The notes: a model not told the origin generated them from the letters alone. A stretch of 64,000 nt of DNA from Allomuricauda sp. M10 (GCF_020782875.1 NZ_JAJGBN010000009.1:1-64000); one strand, 5' to 3'. Counted from the first letter of the stretch, positions 16,262 through 25,505 are shown. Translations and numbers: made by a program.

Positions 16262-17614
16262 ATGAAACAGACCCCAAAAAATATTGCCATCATCGGTTCT
16301 GGATTGGTGGGCTCCCTTTTAGCAATCTACCTTAGAAAATTTGGACATTCGGTAACGGTTTTTGACCGAAGACCGGATATCCGTACCATTAAATTTTCTG
16401 GCCGATCTATCAATTTGGCGATGAGTAATAGGGGCTGGCGGTCCTTGGAAAAAGTGGGTCTGGCGGAAAAAATCAGGGAGATCGCCATTCCTATGGACAA
16501 GCGTGCCATGCACGTGAACGATACCCCCGTCTACTATCAAAAATATGGCAAGGAAGGGGAGGCCATTTGGTCCATTTCCCGTGGAATTCTTAACAAGCGG
16601 ATGATCGATTTGGCCGAAGCCGAAGGAACCGAATTCCGTTTTGATGAAAAAGTATGGGATGTAGATCTTCCAGGAGCAAAAATATATACCGGTGAATCGG
16701 AGAAAAGCGAGTGGAAGGAATATCAGTACGATATTATTTTTGGCTGCGATGGTGCCTTTTCCCGCGTCCGGCACAAAATGCAACGTCGCAGCAGGTTTGA
16801 TTATTCCCAGGATTTTATTGATGTGGGGTATAAGGAACTTACCATTCCACCCAATGAGGACGGTACCCATAAATTAGATAAAAACTCGTTTCATATTTGG
16901 CCCCGAGGTGCATTTATGTTGATTGCCATGCCCAATGTGGATGGCAGTTTTACCTGTACGCTATTTTTACCCTTTGAAGGAGAGGTTTCTTTTGAAAGCA
17001 TCGCCACGGAGAGTCAGGCTAGGGCATTTTTCGAAAAGTATTTTCCCAATGTTAGGAAGGAAATTGAAAACCTGACCAAGGATTTCTTCCAGAACCCTAC
17101 CAGTGCCATGGTGACCATGAAATGTTATCCGTGGACCTATTGGGACAAGGTGGCCTTGGTAGGCGATTCGGCCCATGCCATTGTTCCTTTTTATGGACAA
17201 GGAATGAATGCAGGTTTTGAAGATATTTATGTGCTTCACGAATTGATGGAGCAATATGGGGATGATTGGGAAACCATTTTTTCGGTGTATCAAAAGGAAA
17301 GAAAGCCCAATGCGGATGCTATTGCGGAACTCAGTTACCGGAATTTTGTTGAAATGAGCAGCAAAACTGCTGATCCCAAATTTTTGTTGCAAAAGAAGAT
17401 TGAAAAACATTTTGCAGCCAAACACCCGGATAAGTGGATACCTATTTACAGTAGAGTCACATTTTCGGATAGACCCTATGCCGAAGCACTTGCCATTGGC
17501 GATCAACAAGAAGCCATCATGAAGAAGATCATGAAGCTTCCCAATATTGCCGATAAGTGGGATTCCAAAGAGGTGGAGGATAAGATGTTAAAGTTGTTGA
17601 AGGCTAGTAAGTAA
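16262..17614 (+). CDS. kmo: Kynurenine 3-monooxygenase
   Basis: 450 aa FAD-dependent aromatic hydroxylase that converts kynurenine to 3-hydroxykynurenine with NADPH and O2. The dinucleotide-binding loop GSGLVG is at residues 12-17, the FDRRPDIR and GRSINLAMSNRGW blocks are characteristic of KMO, the DG motif appears as FGCDGAFSRVRHKMQ, and the GD motif is at residues 301-302 (VALVGDSAHAIVPFYGQGMN). The family's C-terminal segment is present, though no clear transmembrane helix is seen at the end. It works together with the kynureninase gene at 7902-9170. A long nested inverted repeat starts 2 nt after the stop codon. Confidence 0.95.
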   Translation: MKQTPKNIAIIGSGLVGSLLAIYLRKFGHSVTVFDRRPDIRTIKFSGRSINLAMSNRGWRSLEKVGLAEKIREIAIPMDKRAMHVNDTPVYYQKYGKEGEAIWSISRGILNKRMIDLAEAEGTEFRFDEKVWDVDLPGAKIYTGESEKSEWKEYQYDIIFGCDGAFSRVRHKMQRRSRFDYSQDFIDVGYKELTIPPNEDGTHKLDKNSFHIWPRGAFMLIAMPNVDGSFTCTLFLPFEGEVSFESIATESQARAFFEKYFPNVRKEIENLTKDFFQNPTSAMVTMKCYPWTYWDKVALVGDSAHAIVPFYGQGMNAGFEDIYVLHELMEQYGDDWETIFSVYQKERKPNADAIAELSYRNFVEMSSKTADPKFLLQKKIEKHFAAKHPDKWIPIYSRVTFSDRPYAEALAIGDQQEAIMKKIMKLPNIADKWDSKEVEDKMLKLLKASK

Positions 17615-17616
17615 CT

Positions 17617-17730
17617 TGTCAATTCGAGTGATTTTTAGATTGTAATGATGAAAATTGTATCGAGAATTGGGCTATTGTCACTTTCTATTTAGTTCTCGAT
17701 ACTTTTCCTTTGGAAAAACTCGAACTGACA
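17617..17730. repeat. Nested inverted repeat directly after kmo (TGTCA...TGACA element)
   Basis: 114 nt bounded by TGTCAATTCGAGT (17617-17629) and ACTCGAACTGACA (17718-17730), which pair at 12 of 13 positions. Inside is a perfect 10-bp inverted pair, GTATCGAGAA (17657-17666) with TTCTCGATAC (17693-17702). The outer ends begin 2 nt after the kmo stop. It shares the TGTCA/TGACA termini with the repeats of the trp region, but the interior differs. It probably folds as a long RNA hairpin in the kmo 3' region. Confidence 0.85.
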
Positions 17731-17762
17731 TTTTTAATTAATAATTTCCTCGGGCACATAAC

Positions 17763-17791
17763 AAAAAAGCCACCTTTTAGGTGGCTTTTTT
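17763..17791. terminator. Bidirectional terminator between kmo and the coiled-coil gene
   Basis: A perfect palindrome: A6, stem GCCACCT with AGGTGGC, and T6. It has T tails on both strands and sits between convergent genes. Confidence 0.9.
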
Positions 17792-17808
17792 AATTTTATT
17801 GGAAGCAA

Positions 17809-18588
17809 TTAGATTTTGGCAAAAAGCTCTTGCATTTTGTCATGTTCTTCCTCGGCCAATAGTGGATCTACCAAAATACGGCCACTATGCTCATCGGTAA
17901 TGATTTTTTTACGGGAAGCGATCTCTACCTGAACCTGTGGGGGAATGGTAAAGAAAGAACCTCCAGAAGCACCACGTTCCACAGCAACAACGGCCAAGCC
18001 GTTCTTCACGTTGGTACGGATTCTTTTGTAAGCTTGGATCAATCGGTCTTCGATTTTCTCTTCAAACTCCTCTGATTTTTTCAAAAGGGCCTTTTCCTCT
18101 TTTTCGGTTTCGGCTAGGATAGCATCCAATTCCCCTTTTTTGTGCTTAAGGTGACCTTCACGCTCAGTCAATTTTTCCTTGGTCTGGGTGATTACGTCTT
18201 TTTTCTGCTCGATCTGGGCCTTGAACTCTTTAATGTTCTTTTCGGCCAATTGGATCTCCAATTCTTGGAACTCAACTTCCTTGGTCAAAGAGTTGAACTC
18301 ACGGCTGTTCCTTACGTTTTTCTGCTGCTCACTGTATTTTTTGATGAGTGCTTTGGATTCGTCGATAAGGTTTTTCTTGGCAGTGATTTCAAAATTGACG
18401 GTTTCCACGTCCGTTTTCAATTTGTCCAACCTGGTTTTAAGTCCAAGTACCTCGTCTTCCAAATCTTGTACCTCCAAGGGTAGTTCGCCTCTAACGTTGC
18501 GGATTTCATCCACCCTGGAATCGATAAGCTGTAGATCGTACAGTGCTCTCAATTTTTCTTCCACGGTGCTTTCTTTCTTGTTCGCCAT
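17809..18588 (-). CDS. Coiled-coil protein of the C4-type zinc-ribbon family, cysteines absent
   Basis: 259 aa. Residues ~10-180 are heptad-rich coiled coil (Lys/Glu/Leu). The last 70 residues align by eye with the zinc-ribbon domain of the widespread family sometimes called DksA-like/C4-type zinc ribbon (IPPQVQVEIASRKKIITDEH, then SGRILVDP). In canonical members CxxC pairs stand where this protein has SGGS and DEHSG, so all four zinc ligands are missing. I recall the same loss in other Flavobacteriaceae. The function is unknown. It is followed upstream by a Nif3-like gene only 6 nt away, a conserved pairing in bacteria. Confidence 0.85.
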   Translation of the reverse strand: MANKKESTVEEKLRALYDLQLIDSRVDEIRNVRGELPLEVQDLEDEVLGLKTRLDKLKTDVETVNFEITAKKNLIDESKALIKKYSEQQKNVRNSREFNSLTKEVEFQELEIQLAEKNIKEFKAQIEQKKDVITQTKEKLTEREGHLKHKKGELDAILAETEKEEKALLKKSEEFEEKIEDRLIQAYKRIRTNVKNGLAVVAVERGASGGSFFTIPPQVQVEIASRKKIITDEHSGRILVDPLLAEEEHDKMQELFAKI

Positions 18589-18594
18589 ATATGT

Positions 18595-19689
18595 TTATAA
18601 ATACTTGATGGGATTCGTTATACTCTCCGATAAAGAGACTGCAAAATTAGGAATTTTTTTTGTAAGATGATCAACCAATAAATCTTTTGTAAACTGCTCA
18701 GTTTCAAAGTGCCCGATATCGGCAATTACGAGTTGGTTTTCGGCTTCGTAAAACTGATGGTATTTTATGTCGGAGGTAATGAAAACATCCGCATTCGCCC
18801 TTTTGGCGGCTGAAATAGCAAAAGCGCCACTTCCACCCAAAACGGCTACCTTTTTTACCTTTTTGTTCAAGAGTTGGGAGTGGCGAACTACGCTGGCCTT
18901 CATTTTTGACTTGACTTGGAGCAAAAATTCCGTTTCGTCCATTTCCATTTCCAGCGTTCCGATCATCCCCATTCCAATATCTTGATAGGTGTTTTCCAAA
19001 GTCACCACTTCATAGGCCACTTCTTCATAGGGATGTGCATTGAAAAGGGCTTGAAGTATGCTTTTTTCCTTCTCAAAGGTAAAGATGACATTGATCTGGG
19101 ATTCTTTTTCAAAATGGACTTGCCCAATTTCACCTTTGGTGGGGTTGGCCAAGTTTCCTGCTTTAAAGCTTCCAATACCTTCCAAACTATAGCTGCAATC
19201 ACTGTAATTGCCAATATCCCCGGCGCCCGCTTCAAAAAGTGCGGTTTTTACCTTATCGGCATCTGCCAATGGGGCATAGGTGACCAATTTTTTAATGGTA
19301 CCTTTTTTGGGTATCAAAATTTCCGGATTCTTTAGTCCCAGCACTTCACATATTTTGGCATTCACACCCATTTTGCTATTGTCCAGTGCGGTGTGCATGC
19401 TATAAATGGCAATGTTATGCCTGATGGCTCTTAGAACCACGCGTTCCACATAGGTGCTCCCCGTGATTTTTTTCAAACCTGAAAAAATGATAGGGTGAAA
19501 ACTTACGATAAAGTTACTTTTTTTGGTAATGGCTTCGTCCACTACATTTTCCAGCGTATCCAAGGTTACCAGTACTCCGGTTACTGCCATGTTGGGGTCA
19601 CCGACCAATAATCCTACGTTGTCAAAATCTTCGGCATGTGCCAATGGGGCCAATTCTTCCAAAGTTTTTGTGATGTCCTTTACCGTCAT
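18595..19689 (-). CDS. Nif3-like dinuclear metal-centre protein (GTP cyclohydrolase I type 2 homologue)
   Basis: 364 aa. Conserved metal-binding blocks are present at both ends: SFHPIIFSGLKKITGS, YSMHTALDNSKMGVN near the N-terminus, and DIGHFETEQF near the C-terminus. The central insertion (PII-like domain, ~residues 130-230) has KVKTALFEAGAGDIGNYSDC and AHPYEEVAYEVV, usual for the long form of the family. It forms a hexameric toroid with two metals per subunit; the biochemical role remains uncertain. It is co-transcribed with the downstream coiled-coil gene. Confidence 0.9.
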   Translation of the reverse strand: MTVKDITKTLEELAPLAHAEDFDNVGLLVGDPNMAVTGVLVTLDTLENVVDEAITKKSNFIVSFHPIIFSGLKKITGSTYVERVVLRAIRHNIAIYSMHTALDNSKMGVNAKICEVLGLKNPEILIPKKGTIKKLVTYAPLADADKVKTALFEAGAGDIGNYSDCSYSLEGIGSFKAGNLANPTKGEIGQVHFEKESQINVIFTFEKEKSILQALFNAHPYEEVAYEVVTLENTYQDIGMGMIGTLEMEMDETEFLLQVKSKMKASVVRHSQLLNKKVKKVAVLGGSGAFAISAAKRANADVFITSDIKYHQFYEAENQLVIADIGHFETEQFTKDLLVDHLTKKIPNFAVSLSESITNPIKYL

Positions 19690-19736
19690 GCTTAAAATGT
19701 TAATGTGCTAAAGATAAAATATTATATTTTCGTCCT

Positions 19737-20735
19737 ATGCTGCAATTGCTCCGCAAAATAGCGTTTCCCTTTTCTTTGATCTATGGATTGGTAGTCCATG
19801 TTCGTAATTTTTTATACTATAAAGGTGTTTTTGCCTCTCAAACTTATGAAACTCCCACTATTTGTGTGGGCAATCTTAGTGTTGGGGGAACCGGCAAGAC
19901 CCCTATGACCGAATATCTGTTGCGAATGTTGAAAGATGAACGTGTAGCAGTATTGAGCAGGGGATACAAACGGAAATCTGAGGGCTTTGTTTTGGCTTCC
20001 CGCAAAAGTACTGTTTTGGATTTAGGCGATGAGCCCTTTCAATTGCACCGAAAATTTCCTGATGTTGCCATTGCTGTGGACGCCGATAGAAGAAATGGCA
20101 TGGAACAATTGGAAACCTTGGTGAAACCTAATGTGGTTGTTTTGGACGATGCCTTTCAACATAGAAAGGTAAAGCCAACTTTTTCTTTGTTATTGACGGC
20201 GTTCGATAATTTGTATGTGGACGATTGGTACCTGCCTACTGGAAATTTACGTGATGCTAAAAATCAGGCTGATCGTGCCAACCTTATTATTGTCACCAAA
20301 TGTCCGGCCGGGTTGACGGCTTCGGAACGTGATGCCATCGGAAGTAAACTTCAACCCAAATCCCATCAAAAAGTATTGTTTGCCAGTCTGAATTATGCGG
20401 ATTCGGTCGCTGATGGAAAAGGCCAAACCTTACCTCTGGATTCCTTAAAGAGCAAAGAAATTGCTTTGGTCACAGGAATTGCTTCACCAAAACCCTTATT
20501 GCAGTTTTTGAGTGTCAATGGAATTCAATACAAACATTACGAATTTGGGGACCATCACCATTTTTCAGCAAAGGATATTGAAAGTTTTCAAGGGCACCAA
20601 CTGGTGTTGACCACCGAAAAGGATTTTGTTCGCTTGGAAGGTAAGATCGATGGACTTTATTATTTGGAAGTGGCGCACCATTTTTCAGAAAGTGACCATG
20701 CCATTTTAAAAAAATCCATTGAAAGGTTGTTCTAA
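19737..20735 (+). CDS. lpxK: Tetraacyldisaccharide 4'-kinase (lipid A synthesis)
   Basis: 332 aa. It phosphorylates the 4' position of the lipid A disaccharide at the inner membrane. The N-terminus has a membrane-associating segment (IAFPFSLIYGLVVHVRNF). The P-loop is VGNLSVGGTGKTPMTEYL, with RGYKRKSEGF and DEPFQLHRKFP following, and the Walker B-like VVVLDDAFQHRKV. The length is normal. It is divergent from the Nif3-like gene (47-nt gap). Its stop TAA overlaps the stop of the convergent hybrid kinase, so the two genes share four bases. Confidence 0.92.
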   Translation: MLQLLRKIAFPFSLIYGLVVHVRNFLYYKGVFASQTYETPTICVGNLSVGGTGKTPMTEYLLRMLKDERVAVLSRGYKRKSEGFVLASRKSTVLDLGDEPFQLHRKFPDVAIAVDADRRNGMEQLETLVKPNVVVLDDAFQHRKVKPTFSLLLTAFDNLYVDDWYLPTGNLRDAKNQADRANLIIVTKCPAGLTASERDAIGSKLQPKSHQKVLFASLNYADSVADGKGQTLPLDSLKSKEIALVTGIASPKPLLQFLSVNGIQYKHYEFGDHHHFSAKDIESFQGHQLVLTTEKDFVRLEGKIDGLYYLEVAHHFSESDHAILKKSIERLF

Positions 20736-22954
20736 ACGGAACCTTGCATTTTGCTTCTAAGTACGTTCTCGCCAATTTTTTGGTAGAACACCTCCGGTTT
20801 GAAGGGTTTGGTGACCACATCATTACAGCCAGCGGCGTAGAAACTGTCCAAACTATCATCCAATGAAATGGCGGTCAAGGCAATGATCGGAATATCCTGG
20901 TTGAACTTGCGTATCTGTCTGGTGGCCTCTTCCCCGCTAATGCCCGGCATGTGAATGTCCATTAAAATGGCATCATAGGTATTGCTCTTGGCCAAATCGA
21001 TGGCTTCATTGCCATTGTTGGCAATATCGCAGGTAATTTCTTTCTTGGTGAGCATTTTTTTGGTGATCACCTGATTGATCTTGTTGTCCTCCACAATTAA
21101 AATGTGCAAGCCCTTGAATTGGAATTCTTCAGGATCCAACTGAAAGGAAATCTCATCCAGTCCCTTGTTGTCACATTTAAGGTCCATTTCAAAAAAGAAC
21201 GAACTACCTTGGTCCAACTCACTTTCCAATTGAATGGTACTTCCGAATAATCCCAATAAACTCTTCACAATGGTAAGTCCAAGACCTGTGCCGCCATATT
21301 CGCGGTTGATCTGAATGGAACCTTGCTCAAAACTGTCAAAAATGTGTTTTTGCTGTTCCTCAGAAATTCCGATACCGGTATCCCTTACTTCAAAATACAG
21401 TTTTACCTGATCTTCGTCTTTCTTCAACATTTTGGCAATGACCTCCACCTTTCCATTTTTTGTGAACTTGAGGGCGTTGCCCACAAGGTTCATGAAGATT
21501 TGTGAAAGTTTAATCGGGTCGCCCAATAATTGTTGTGGTATGTTGGAATCGTAGTCCAAGATCAGTTTGGTCTTGTTTTCCTTGGCATTGGGTTGAAGGG
21601 AATCCACAACATCGTTCAAGATCTTGTGCAATTTGAACTCAATGCTCAACGGTTCCAGTTTGTCCGCATCAATTTTATTGATCTGAAGGATATCGTTGAT
21701 GAAATTCAAAAGATATTCCCCTGAGAATTTCAATGACTTTAAATGTTCTTTTTGGTGTTCCGCTGGGTTTTCCTCCAAAAGCAAATGGGTGAGTCCGGTC
21801 ACCGCATACAGAGGCGTTCGCAGCTCGTGGGTAACGGTGGACAAGAAATTGGTCTTGGCCTCCATGGCCAATACTGCAGCATCCCTGGCAAGTTCCAATT
21901 CCTTGTTTTTGGTGTACAATAGGTCGTTGGTCTTTAACTTGATCTGGTTGTTCCTAAAGAGGGAGACAGCCAAAAGCGAAATAATGGTCAAGAAAGCCGA
22001 AGTCAAGATCGCAGTGATCTCGGACCGGTTTTTCGATTCGCTCAATTCCTCGATCTTGGCTTGCTGCTTGTTCAGTTCGTTGGTTAGGTGGTCATACCGA
22101 AGATCTTCTGCCGTTTTGGACTCTAATTTTGCCTTTTCAACATTGAAGATGGAGTCCTTTATTTGGGCCAATCCTTTGTTGAAAATGAGGGCCTGTTGAA
22201 AATTCCCCGTCTTCTCATAAATGTCGGATAGTTCCTCGTTGGCATTCTTTATGATTTTGGCGAACCCATGTTTTTGGGAAAGTTCAAGTGCTGCTTTGGA
22301 ATGGATGATACCTTCTTCGTAATCGTTTAGCTTTACACTGATAACGGCCAGTTGCAGATTGGCTTTGGCCGCTAAATAGGCTCTTTCCTTGTCGTCTGAA
22401 TTTACAATGAGCGCATGCAGGTTTTTGATTGCATCGTCATATTTTTCTATGTTGGTGAAAATATAAGCCTCCAGCAACAGGATGTTATTGCTCAGGTTTC
22501 TATTGTTACTGATTTTTCTGGCTTCATCCAATAATTTCAGGGCTTGAAAATTGTTGCCCTCGTCATATCTCAGTGCGGCATCCAGGTACAATTGAAAAGC
22601 TTGTGCATAGGCATAGGATTGGTCCTTGAGGTAAATGCTGGCCCTGTCCCAGTACTGAAGGGCGGTTTCCCTATCTCCCTCTTCCAAAAAAATACGGGCG
22701 TATTGCTGATACGTATCCAACAAGAGTTTGGTGTCCTCATTGCTTTCGGCAATGTTGGCGGCCTCATCTAACGTTTCCATGGCCTGGGCCACCTTATTTT
22801 GGTGGCGATATTCCATGAATTGATCAAAAATGGCCTGGACTTTTGCCGTTGAACTTGCATCATTTTGGGCAAGCATAGCTTGGGTGCATAAGAAAATGCA
22901 CAATAGAAGTAGCGTTTTAACGCCTATCCAACTGTGTATCAAGCGCAAAATCAA
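20732..22954 (-). CDS. TPR-containing hybrid sensor histidine kinase/response regulator
   Basis: About 740 aa. An N-terminal signal peptide (LLLLCIFLCTQAMLAQ) is followed by TPR repeats to ~residue 300, a transmembrane helix (ITAILTSAFLTIISLLAVSLF), a linker coiled coil and the kinase: HisKA with phospho-His in FLSTVTHELRTPLYAV; ATPase boxes FMNLVGNALKFTKNG, DTGIGISEEQQ and GGTGLGLTIV. It ends with a receiver domain (LIVEDNKINQ; Asp in AILMDIHMPGISG; KPF). A periplasmic TPR sensor is usual in Bacteroidota. The called start is a TTG overlapping the gap stop (TTGA). A promoter-like TACATTTG covers that TTG, so a slightly later TTG is possible. Confidence 0.88.
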   Translation of the reverse strand: MILRLIHSWIGVKTLLLLCIFLCTQAMLAQNDASSTAKVQAIFDQFMEYRHQNKVAQAMETLDEAANIAESNEDTKLLLDTYQQYARIFLEEGDRETALQYWDRASIYLKDQSYAYAQAFQLYLDAALRYDEGNNFQALKLLDEARKISNNRNLSNNILLLEAYIFTNIEKYDDAIKNLHALIVNSDDKERAYLAAKANLQLAVISVKLNDYEEGIIHSKAALELSQKHGFAKIIKNANEELSDIYEKTGNFQQALIFNKGLAQIKDSIFNVEKAKLESKTAEDLRYDHLTNELNKQQAKIEELSESKNRSEITAILTSAFLTIISLLAVSLFRNNQIKLKTNDLLYTKNKELELARDAAVLAMEAKTNFLSTVTHELRTPLYAVTGLTHLLLEENPAEHQKEHLKSLKFSGEYLLNFINDILQINKIDADKLEPLSIEFKLHKILNDVVDSLQPNAKENKTKLILDYDSNIPQQLLGDPIKLSQIFMNLVGNALKFTKNGKVEVIAKMLKKDEDQVKLYFEVRDTGIGISEEQQKHIFDSFEQGSIQINREYGGTGLGLTIVKSLLGLFGSTIQLESELDQGSSFFFEMDLKCDNKGLDEISFQLDPEEFQFKGLHILIVEDNKINQVITKKMLTKKEITCDIANNGNEAIDLAKSNTYDAILMDIHMPGISGEEATRQIRKFNQDIPIIALTAISLDDSLDSFYAAGCNDVVTKPFKPEVFYQKIGENVLRSKMQGSV

Positions 22955-23961
22955 ATGTAATTTTTCTTTATAAGCAAAGCTATTAAATCAATAATTCTGG
23001 AACAATACCCAGTTTCATTGTCATACCATCCAATAATTTTCACCATTTTTCCAATTACGGAGGTCATCAAAGAATCAAACGTACAAGAATGACAACTATT
23101 GTTTATGTCGATGGAAACAATTGGATCTTCTGTGTAATGAAGAATTTGTTTCAATTCATGCTCGGCGTACTTCTTAAAGGTAGCATTTATTTCTTCAATG
23201 GAGGTTTCTCGGGCCACATTGAAAGTAATGTCCGTCAACGACCCGTTCGGAACCGGAACACGAATGCCACATCCACCGATAACATTGGACAATTCTGGAA
23301 AAATTCGTGTCAGTGCCTTTGCTGCCCCAGTTGTGGTGGGAATGATGGATTGCCCAGCAGCACGTGACCTTCGTAAATCCCGATGCGGGGCATCATGAAG
23401 GTTTTGGTCCGAAGTATAGGAATGGATTGTGGTAATATAAGCTTGTTCAATGCCGCAAAGTTCGTTGATGACCTTGATCATGGGGGCGGCATTGTTTGTG
23501 GTGCACGATGCATTGGAGATAATTTCATCATCAGCCTTGATGATTTCTTCGTTTACTCCCAAAACCACCATTTTAATGGAATCCTCTTCGGGCGGAACCG
23601 AAAGGATTACCTTTTTTGCTCCATTTTTTATATGAAATTGAAGCTGCTCTTCCTTCTTAAACTTTCCTGTCGCTTCTACAACAAGGTCTACTTGATGGGA
23701 AGCCCAATCGATATCCTTGGGATGACTATGGTTGAGAATGAACACTTTGTTCCCGTTGACGACCATTACATTTTCATGTACCTGAATATCGGCATCCAAG
23801 GTGCCATGGATGCTATCGTATTTTAGTAAATGCGCCAAAGTTTTGGTATCTGCCAAATCGTTGATGGCCACCACATGTATGTTCGGGTGTTTTTGTAATA
23901 ACCTGAAAAGGGTCCTGCCGATACGTCCAAAGCCGTTTATGCCTATTCTGATGTCTTTCAT
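22951..23961 (-). CDS. gap: Glyceraldehyde-3-phosphate dehydrogenase
   Basis: 336 aa. The NAD-binding motif is INGFGRIGR, with Asp 35 in VAINDLAD favouring NAD. The catalytic Cys 153 is in SNASCTTNNAAP, the catalytic His in TTIHSYTSDQ and the phosphate-binding block in RRSRAAGQSIIPTTTGAAKA. The C-terminal WYDNETGYCSRI is typical. It oxidises glyceraldehyde 3-phosphate in glycolysis, or the reverse in gluconeogenesis. The gene lies 14 nt downstream of lipA and overlaps the hybrid kinase start, so the three may be transcribed together. Flavobacteria often carry more than one gap gene, so this may not be the main glycolytic copy. Confidence 0.93.
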   Translation of the reverse strand: MKDIRIGINGFGRIGRTLFRLLQKHPNIHVVAINDLADTKTLAHLLKYDSIHGTLDADIQVHENVMVVNGNKVFILNHSHPKDIDWASHQVDLVVEATGKFKKEEQLQFHIKNGAKKVILSVPPEEDSIKMVVLGVNEEIIKADDEIISNASCTTNNAAPMIKVINELCGIEQAYITTIHSYTSDQNLHDAPHRDLRRSRAAGQSIIPTTTGAAKALTRIFPELSNVIGGCGIRVPVPNGSLTDITFNVARETSIEEINATFKKYAEHELKQILHYTEDPIVSIDINNSCHSCTFDSLMTSVIGKMVKIIGWYDNETGYCSRIIDLIALLIKKNYI

Positions 23962-23975
23962 GACAAGGGGAGGAA

Positions 23976-24851
23976 CTATTGAATGTGCTTGTGCGCTTTA
24001 TAGGAAGAACGGACCAAGGCACCGCTTTCTACATGTCTGAAGCCCATTTCAAGACCAATTTCCTCGTATTTTTTGAACTGCTCCGGTAAAATGAATTGTT
24101 TTACGGGAAGGTGTTTTTTAGAAGGTTGCAGGTATTGTCCGATCGTGACCACATCCACATCAGCCTTTCTCAAGTCTTCCATAGTGGCAATGACCTCATG
24201 TTCTTCCTCGCCCAAACCAAGCATGATACCAGATTTGGTGCGGTTGGCTCCATTTTTCTTCAAGTAGTCCAAAACTTCAAGACTACGCTCATATTTGGCT
24301 TGGATACGTACTTCACGGGTCAACCTTTTTACGGTTTCCATATTGTGTGAGATCACTTCTGGTGCAACGGCCAAAATCCTGTCCAGGTGGGTTGAGATTC
24401 CTTGAAAATCTGGGATAAGGGTCTCTAAGGTAGTTTCTGGGTTCATCCTTCTCACGGCTTTGACCGTTTCGGCCCAAATAATGGATCCCATATCCTTCAA
24501 GTCATCACGGTCTACGGAGGTAAGCACGGCATGTTTAATATTCATGATCTTGATGGATCGCGCCACTTTTTCGGGTTCTGCCCAATCCACACTTTCCGGT
24601 CTTCCGGTCTTTACGCCACAAAATCCGCAGGAACGTGTACAGATATTTCCCAAAATCATAAAAGTAGCGGTACCTTCTCCCCAACATTCTCCCATGTTTG
24701 GGCAACTGCCCGAGGTGCAAATGGTGTGTAGGTCATATTTGTCCACAAGGCCACGCAACTGGGTATATTTTTGACCTGTAGGTAGTTTTACCCGAAGCCA
24801 TTTTGGTTTTCCTTTGGGTGGTATTACGCTTTCTGCCACGTTTGTGCTCAT
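23976..24851 (-). CDS. lipA: Lipoyl synthase
   Basis: 291 aa radical-SAM enzyme that inserts two sulfurs into octanoyl-protein to make the lipoyl cofactor. The auxiliary Fe-S cysteines are Cys 45, 50 and 56 ([13 protein letters not shown]) and the radical-SAM cluster is C71-x3-C75-x2-C78 (CTRSCGFC). The C-terminal Ser ligand region is [14 protein letters not shown]. The length is normal. lipB is not adjacent. A minus-strand promoter box lies 18 nt upstream. Confidence 0.95.
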   Translation of the reverse strand: MSTNVAESVIPPKGKPKWLRVKLPTGQKYTQLRGLVDKYDLHTICTSGSCPNMGECWGEGTATFMILGNICTRSCGFCGVKTGRPESVDWAEPEKVARSIKIMNIKHAVLTSVDRDDLKDMGSIIWAETVKAVRRMNPETTLETLIPDFQGISTHLDRILAVAPEVISHNMETVKRLTREVRIQAKYERSLEVLDYLKKNGANRTKSGIMLGLGEEEHEVIATMEDLRKADVDVVTIGQYLQPSKKHLPVKQFILPEQFKKYEEIGLEMGFRHVESGALVRSSYKAHKHIQ

Positions 24852-24869
24852 ACAACGGAATTTGATTTA

Positions 24870-24877
24870 CAAAGATA
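24870..24877 (-). promoter_or_regulatory. -7 promoter box for lipA
   Basis: TATCTTTG on the minus strand, 18 nt before the lipA ATG; exact TAnnTTTG match. Confidence 0.45.
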
Positions 24878-24913
24878 CGAAACTGGGAAGGAAAGTTTAC
24901 CCTGAGAATTGGG

Positions 24914-25474
24914 TCACTTTTTTTTGATGATCTCTGCCAACAACTTTTTGGCACGAAGTAATTTTACCTTGATGTTGTTCACAGGTTCATTGAGTTCAAC
25001 GGCAATGTCCGCATAGCTCATTTCGTTGAAATACCGAAGGTTGATGACCTTTTGGTAATGGGGTTTCAATTTTTTGATGTCTTGCAACAGATTGGCAAGG
25101 TTTTGTTCAATGATCAATTGGTCTTCCACGGATGGGGATTCGTCCAAGACTTTTTTGACTTCCTCGCCCCTTGGATCCACATCATCCAATAAAGTCCTTT
25201 TTCTTTTACGGATGAGGTCTACATGCAAGTTTTTGGAAATGGTGATAAGCCAAGTCTTGAACTCGTAGGCTGAATCATAGGTTTCGAGACGATCAAATGC
25301 TCGCGAAAAGGTCCTGATGGTGATGTCCTCCGCATCATTTTCATTCTTGGTACGCTGCAACTGAAAACCATACACATCGTTCCAAAAAGTATCCAAGAGT
25401 GTGCTGAAGGCAATTTGGTTTCCGGCTTTTGCCCTGCGAATGGTCTCTTGTATGGAATTATCGGTTTTCTCCAA
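24914..25474 (-). CDS. RNA polymerase ECF sigma factor
   Basis: 186 aa. Region 2: AFSTLLDTFWNDVYGFQLQR, DAEDITIRTFSRAFDRLETY, FKTWLITISKNLHVDLIRKR. Region 4: LKPHYQKVINLRYFNEMSYA, then NEPVNNIKVKLLRAKKLLAE. It closely resembles the conserved flavobacterial ECF factor encoded near lipA. The only in-frame start is TTG at 25474, which coincides with the TTTG of a TATTTTTG box at 25472-25479. Either a non-ATG start with almost no leader is used, or transcription starts further upstream. It lies 63 nt upstream of lipA, which has its own promoter box. Confidence 0.87.
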   Translation of the reverse strand: MEKTDNSIQETIRRAKAGNQIAFSTLLDTFWNDVYGFQLQRTKNENDAEDITIRTFSRAFDRLETYDSAYEFKTWLITISKNLHVDLIRKRKRTLLDDVDPRGEEVKKVLDESPSVEDQLIIEQNLANLLQDIKKLKPHYQKVINLRYFNEMSYADIAVELNEPVNNIKVKLLRAKKLLAEIIKKK

Positions 25475-25505
25475 AAATAAAGGTGTCCTTAATGATTGTA
25501 ATGGA

